A DNA stretch of 8,171 bases from Rhodospirillales bacterium. Its GTDB lineage: Bacteria; Pseudomonadota; Alphaproteobacteria; Rhodospirillales; JAOUPW01. How positions within the stretch are numbered: position 1 is the first letter of the stretch; each line of letters opens with the position of its first letter. The position numbers were made by a program, and so were the translations under genes. The DNA is taken from positions 1 through 8,171 of the forward strand of contig JAOUPW010000062.1 of the NCBI GenBank assembly GCA_029879665.1. Reading direction: 5' to 3'. Shown here one piece after another: positions 4,962-8,171 of this stretch. The notes beneath the pieces are model-generated. The model searched no databases and was not told the DNA's origin. It was given only the letters and a program-made list of their open reading frames with translations.

Positions 4962-6277
4962 TGACTGTACGCCTGGACAATCGGGAACCAGCATTTGAGG
5001 CCGGATTTGAGCAACTTCTCTCCGCCAAACGAGAGGCGGCGTCCGACGTTAATGACACCGTGGCCGCCATCCTTGCCGATGTCCGGGCCAGAGGGGACCG
5101 GGCGGTCTTGGATCATACCCGTACGCTGGACAATCTGGAACTGACGGCGGATACCCTGCGGGTGAGTCCTGATGACCTGGAACGTGCGGCAAAGGACGCC
5201 GAAAAAGATGCCGTGGAGGCCATTAAGTTTGCCGCGGACAGGATCAGCGATTTTCACCGCCGCCAGATTCCCAGCGATATTGAATATTCCGACGCCGCCG
5301 GAATGAAGCTGGGGTTGCGCTGGAAACCGATCGCGGCCGCCGGCCTTTATGTGCCCGGAGGAACCGCATCCTATCCGTCTTCGGTGCTGATGAATGCCCT
5401 GCCCGCCAAAGTCGCGGGCGTCGACCGGCTGGTGATGACCGTTCCGGCGCCGGGGGGAAACCTGAGCCCCCTTGTTCTCGCCGCCGCCCACATCGCCGGC
5501 GTTGACGAAGTTTACCGCATTGGCGGCGCCCAGGCGATCGGCGCCCTTGCCTATGGCACGGAAACCATCCTCCCGGTAGATAAGATCGTCGGCCCCGGAA
5601 ATGCCTACGTCGCCGCCGCCAAGCGCCAAGTTTTCGGTACCGTCGGCATCGACATGATTGCCGGACCTTCGGAAATCCTGGTGGTCGCCGACCGCGATAA
5701 CGATCCCGCCTGGATTGCCGCTGACCTTCTTTCCCAGGCCGAACACGACACCTCGGCTCAGGCGATCCTGATCACCGATGACAAGGATTTCGCCAATGCC
5801 GTGATCAAGGCCGTTGATAGCCATCTTGAAACGTTGCCGCGCGCCGGCATCGCCGGTGAAAGCTGGGCGAATTTCGGAGCCGTCATCATGGTCAAAAACC
5901 TGGATGACGCAGTATCCCTGATTGACCGTATTTCTCCGGAACACCTGGAGCTTGCGATCGATAATGCTGAAAAATTTTCCCACAAGGTGCGAAACGCCGG
6001 CGCCATATTTCTCGGCAGACTCACGCCTGAGGCCATCGGCGATTATGTTGCAGGCCCCAACCATGTTCTGCCGACGGCACGTAGCGCCCGTTTTTCATCG
6101 GGCCTGGGCGTTTCCGACTTTTTCAAACGAAGCTCTATAATAAGCTGCGAAAATGACAGCCTGTCCGCGGTTGGCCCCGCCGCCGTAACCCTTGCCCGGG
6201 CGGAAGGGTTGGACGCTCATGCCCTGTCCGTTTCCCTCAGGTTAAACACGCTCAAGGATGGTTCCAAGGGTGAATAA
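4961..6277 (+). CDS. hisD: Histidinol dehydrogenase
   Basis: This zinc- and NAD-dependent enzyme oxidises L-histidinol to L-histidine in two steps, the end of the pathway. At 438 residues it is standard length. The zinc and catalytic residues known from the E. coli enzyme are all present: Gln259 and His262 (SQAEHDTSAQ), Glu327 and His328 (SPEHLELA), Asp361 (IGDYVAGPNH) and His420 (DAHALS). YVPGGTASYPSSVLMNA and IVGPGNAYVAAAKR are the conserved substrate and NAD regions. ATG 4961 shares its A with the hisG TGA, so the two are translationally coupled. The gene ends at TAA 6275-6277, directly against the next start codon. Confidence 0.98.
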   Translation: MTVRLDNREPAFEAGFEQLLSAKREAASDVNDTVAAILADVRARGDRAVLDHTRTLDNLELTADTLRVSPDDLERAAKDAEKDAVEAIKFAADRISDFHRRQIPSDIEYSDAAGMKLGLRWKPIAAAGLYVPGGTASYPSSVLMNALPAKVAGVDRLVMTVPAPGGNLSPLVLAAAHIAGVDEVYRIGGAQAIGALAYGTETILPVDKIVGPGNAYVAAAKRQVFGTVGIDMIAGPSEILVVADRDNDPAWIAADLLSQAEHDTSAQAILITDDKDFANAVIKAVDSHLETLPRAGIAGESWANFGAVIMVKNLDDAVSLIDRISPEHLELAIDNAEKFSHKVRNAGAIFLGRLTPEAIGDYVAGPNHVLPTARSARFSSGLGVSDFFKRSSIISCENDSLSAVGPAAVTLARAEGLDAHALSVSLRLNTLKDGSKGE

Positions 6278-6751
6278 GTGTCCGACAAGCAGCGCATAAT
6301 TCACGTCTCGCTCGACGAACATACGGTCATTCGTCGTAGCCCGCAGATCGAACACGAGCGAAAAGTTGCGATCTACGATATTCTCGAAGAAAACCAATTC
6401 GAAATATTAGGCGGAATTGAAGGCCCCTATAATCTGCATATCAGCACCGAAGAAAACCGTCTTATATTCGATGTGCGGGATGAAATTGGCGGCCCCTTGA
6501 CAAAGTTCACCCTACCGATCAGCTCGTTCCGCTCTATCGTAAAAGACTATTTTGTGGTCTGCGACAGCTATTTCCAAGCGATCAAAACCTTAACCCCATC
6601 ACAAATCGAAGCCATCGACATGGGGCGTCGCGGACTCCATAACGAAGGTGCGGAATTGCTCCGCGACAGGCTGGCCGATAAGGTGAAGATAGACGAAAAT
6701 ACCTCCCGGCGTCTGTTCACCCTGATTTGCGTTCTTCACATAAAGGCATGA
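6278..6751 (+). CDS. UPF0262 family protein, function unknown
   Basis: This 157-residue protein matches the conserved alphaproteobacterial family UPF0262 through QRIIHVSLDEHTVIRRSP, EHERKVAIYDILEEN, the very typical SQIEAIDMGRRGLHNEGAEL and the C-terminal RRLFTLICVLHIKA. It shows no signal peptide, no membrane segment and no catalytic motif I recognise, and is probably cytoplasmic. GTG 6278 directly follows the hisD stop, with AAGG about 8 bases ahead. Its own stop overlaps the ATG at 6748. The constant linkage of this family to hisD and to a small phosphatase suggests a shared operon but does not give a function. Local base composition is low in GC (21 of 60 in 6361-6420) compared with hisD. 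Confidence 0.9.
   Translation: MSDKQRIIHVSLDEHTVIRRSPQIEHERKVAIYDILEENQFEILGGIEGPYNLHISTEENRLIFDVRDEIGGPLTKFTLPISSFRSIVKDYFVVCDSYFQAIKTLTPSQIEAIDMGRRGLHNEGAELLRDRLADKVKIDENTSRRLFTLICVLHIKA
6742..6746 (+). promoter_or_regulatory. Ribosome binding site deciding the phosphatase start
   Basis: AAAGG lies 7 bases before ATG 6754 but only 1 base before ATG 6748, favouring 6754. The site is inside the last codons of the UPF0262 gene, so translation of the two is probably coupled. Confidence 0.5.
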
Positions 6752-6753
6752 GA

Positions 6754-7197
6754 ATGGGTGAACTTCCCTCATCAGTTCTGTTTGCCTGCACCCTGAACGC
6801 CGTGCGCTCGCCCATGGCCGAAGCCATTCTCAAGCATCTGCATGGGCACCAAATCTATGTCGATTCCGTCGGCGTTCGCTGCCAGGAGATCAACTCGTTC
6901 ACCGTCGCCGCGATGGATGAAATCGGCATCGAATTGGGAGATCACGAACCCAAATCATTCGAAGACCTTGAAGATTCATCCTTCGATCTGGTAATATCCC
7001 TGTCTCCGGAAGCCCAGCACCAAGCCGTTGAAATGACCCGTACCATGGCCTGTGAAGTCGAATTCTGGAATATCTTCGATCCCAGCTTGGTTGATGGCAG
7101 CCGGGAAACCCAATTGGATGCCTTTCGCCAAGTCCGCGATGACCTTATCCGCCGCATCAAGGAACGGTTTCCCCTCCAGGGACCGGCGGGCTTATAG
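6754..7197 (+). CDS. Low-molecular-weight protein-tyrosine-phosphatase family protein
   Basis: This 147-residue cytoplasmic protein has the LMW-PTP fold signature. The phosphate-binding loop Cys12-X5-Arg18-Ser occurs in LFACTLNAVRSPMAEAIL right at the N-terminus, and the general acid Asp109 is in the C-terminal IFDPSLVDG, both in the usual places. Relative to the canonical C-x-G-N-x-C-R-S loop, Gly is Leu and the second Cys is Val, so the redox-protecting cysteine neighbour is absent. The related ArsC-type arsenate reductases need additional cysteines; only one other (in MACEVEFW) is seen, so a phosphatase is more likely. Targets are unknown. ATG 6754 was chosen by SD spacing. ATG 6748 (ATGA overlap with the upstream stop) would add two residues. 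Confidence 0.88.
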   Translation: MGELPSSVLFACTLNAVRSPMAEAILKHLHGHQIYVDSVGVRCQEINSFTVAAMDEIGIELGDHEPKSFEDLEDSSFDLVISLSPEAQHQAVEMTRTMACEVEFWNIFDPSLVDGSRETQLDAFRQVRDDLIRRIKERFPLQGPAGL

Positions 7198-7247
7198 CCG
7201 GAATCGCTGCACTATATGGAAAAAAAGGGCGATTTCCCCGAAAATCC

Positions 7248-7275
7248 TTGACCCGGCGCGTTGAAAACGTAGTTT
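7248..7275 (+). promoter_or_regulatory. Probable sigma-70 promoter of infA
   Basis: TTGACC (7248-7253) and TAGTTT (7270-7275) are separated by 16 bases, a good -35 and a moderate -10. This would start transcription near 7282, giving a leader of about 40 bases before infA. It lies in the 124-base gap after the phosphatase gene, consistent with infA having its own promoter. Confidence 0.5.
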
Positions 7276-7321
7276 CTTGAGCCGCCGGAACAATTGAACC
7301 AGAGAGAGCCCAGAGAAAGAA

Positions 7322-7540
7322 ATGGCCAAAGAAGAGGTACTTGAGTTTAGCGGAGTGGTCACCGAACTTCTGCCCAACGCCATGTTTCGGGTAAAGTTGG
7401 AGAATGACCATGAAATTCTCGCCCATACCGCGGGCAAAATGCGCAAGCACCGGATCCGGGTGCTGGCCGGCGACAAGGTAAATGTCGAAATGACTCCTTA
7501 TGATCTGACCAAGGGTCGGATTACCTTCCGCTTTAAATAG
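7322..7540 (+). CDS. infA: Translation initiation factor IF-1
   Basis: This 72-residue protein is the complete OB-fold IF-1, which binds the A site of the 30S subunit during initiation. [46 protein letters not shown] and the C-terminal [12 protein letters not shown] are essentially consensus. The start ATG has a purine-rich AGAGAAAGAA directly ahead, without a strong SD. A short hairpin follows the stop codon, and maf begins 25 bases downstream. Confidence 0.99.
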   Translation: MAKEEVLEFSGVVTELLPNAMFRVKLENDHEILAHTAGKMRKHRIRVLAGDKVNVEMTPYDLTKGRITFRFK

Positions 7541-7553
7541 CCCCCTTCGGGCT
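7539..7553 (+). terminator. Weak hairpin between infA and maf
   Basis: AGCCC-CCTTC-GGGCT can form a 5-bp stem that begins in the infA stop codon. No T-run follows (CGGAACG), so it is a poor intrinsic terminator. It could attenuate read-through or mark an RNA processing end between infA and maf. Confidence 0.25.
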
Positions 7554-7565
7554 CGGAACGCCGGA

Positions 7566-8171
7566 ATGCCCGCTTCCAACTCCCCCGCTTCCAGATCCGA
7601 AGGGAGAGCCTCCCGTCTGATCCTGGCTTCCGCCTCGCCCCGGCGTCTGGAACTCTTGGCTCAGATCGGCATTACCCCGAATCTGGTCCAACCCTCCAAG
7701 ATTAAAGAAATCATCCGCCCCCGCGAACTTCCCATCGCCGCCGCGCGCCGTCTGGCCGAAGCCAAAGCCTGGGACGTTTCCCGCGAATTTTCCGGCGACT
7801 TCGTTCTTGGAGCCGACACCATCGTCGCCTGCGGTCGCCGGATTCTCGGCAAGGCGCAATCGGAAACGGAAGCACGCCGGTTTTTGAGTCTTTTGTCCGG
7901 CCGGCGCCACAAGGTTTTCGGCGGTGTTTCGGTAATTGATCCGGACGGAAAAAGCCACACCCGGGTGGTGACCACATCGGTCGCCGTCAAGCGCCTAAGC
8001 GAACGTGAAATCAGCGATTACATCGATGGCGGCGAATGGCGGGATAAGGCCGGAGCTTACGCCATCCAGGGCAAGGCTGCGGTTTTCATCCGGCAGATCA
8101 TCGGTTCTTATTCTAATGTGGTCGGGCTGCCCCTGTTCGAGACGGCGGCCTTGTTGCACGGCCTCGGATAT
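7566..8171 (+). CDS. maf: Maf-like nucleotide pyrophosphatase, 3' end outside the window
   Basis: The open frame runs 202 codons from ATG 7566 to the last base without a stop. Maf proteins hydrolyse non-canonical or excess nucleoside triphosphates and are linked to septum control. Motifs are in order: SASPRRLELL (22-31), GADTIV with Asp84, DKAGAYAIQG with Gln168, and GSYSNVVGLPLFE (180-192). The AYAIQG form with Gln is typical of the YhdE branch (dTTP/UTP pyrophosphatase), not the YceF branch. The protein carries about 16 residues more than usual before the first motif, Ser-rich and without alternative ATG, GTG or TTG starts in that stretch. GGA stands 7 to 8 bases before ATG 7566. From family length only a few C-terminal residues should be missing. 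Confidence 0.93.
   Translation, partial: MPASNSPASRSEGRASRLILASASPRRLELLAQIGITPNLVQPSKIKEIIRPRELPIAAARRLAEAKAWDVSREFSGDFVLGADTIVACGRRILGKAQSETEARRFLSLLSGRRHKVFGGVSVIDPDGKSHTRVVTTSVAVKRLSEREISDYIDGGEWRDKAGAYAIQGKAAVFIRQIIGSYSNVVGLPLFETAALLHGLGY

Noticed and set aside
4706..6064. 452-codon open frame on the minus strand opposite hisG and hisD
   Set aside because: It is antisense to well-conserved genes, encodes no recognisable domain, and is explained by the codon bias of the genes on the other strand.
6727..6753. TTG 6727 as start of the phosphatase
   Set aside because: It is a rare start codon with no SD and would overlap UPF0262 by 25 bases. ATG 6754 has AAAGG at ideal spacing.
7183..7201. 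CCGGC/GCCGG hairpin at the phosphatase stop codon as a terminator
   Set aside because: It has a five-base stem with a nine-base loop and no T-run.

Overview
The window looks like an alphaproteobacterial chromosome segment, probably from the Rhodospirillales or a relative. The reasons are the plus-strand order murA, hisG, hisD, a UPF0262 gene, a low-molecular-weight phosphatase gene, infA and maf, which I recall as a characteristic alphaproteobacterial neighbourhood, and the presence of UPF0262, which is largely confined to that class. This assignment is from recall and reading, not from a database search.

Layout. Bases 2-694 hold the 3' part of murA (peptidoglycan precursor synthesis). Bases 717-3916 hold three minus-strand genes. 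In transcription order they are a membrane histidine kinase, an OmpR-type response regulator 7 bases behind it, and, after a 166-base intergenic stretch rich in dyad symmetry, a nucleotidyltransferase resembling phosphocholine or sugar-phosphate cytidylyltransferases. Bases 3917-4283 are a non-coding divergent region. Bases 4284-7197 form a tight plus-strand operon: hisG (short, HisZ-dependent type), hisD, UPF0262 and the phosphatase, with junctions that overlap or abut. infA (7322-7540) follows behind its own likely promoter, and maf begins at 7566 and runs off the end of the window.

How the genes work together. hisG and hisD encode the first and last steps of histidine synthesis. murA, infA and maf are housekeeping genes. 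The minus-strand group appears inserted between murA and hisG. The kinase and regulator form a cognate pair, and the nucleotidyltransferase probably has its own promoter, because an exact TGTGA-N6-TCACA site of the CRP/FNR superfamily lies upstream of it at class II activator spacing.

Most notable observations: (1) the nucleotidyltransferase keeps its overall family pattern, but both positions that normally carry metal-binding acidic residues have changed (Thr where NGD/DAD is usual, Ser where IDTPED is usual), so it may be catalytically altered; (2) its promoter region carries a CRP-type site next to a 24-base dyad over the predicted start of transcription; (3) the 367-base gap before hisG contains nested inverted repeats that could be an unannotated RNA or operator. 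No mobile element, CRISPR array, tRNA or rRNA was found.
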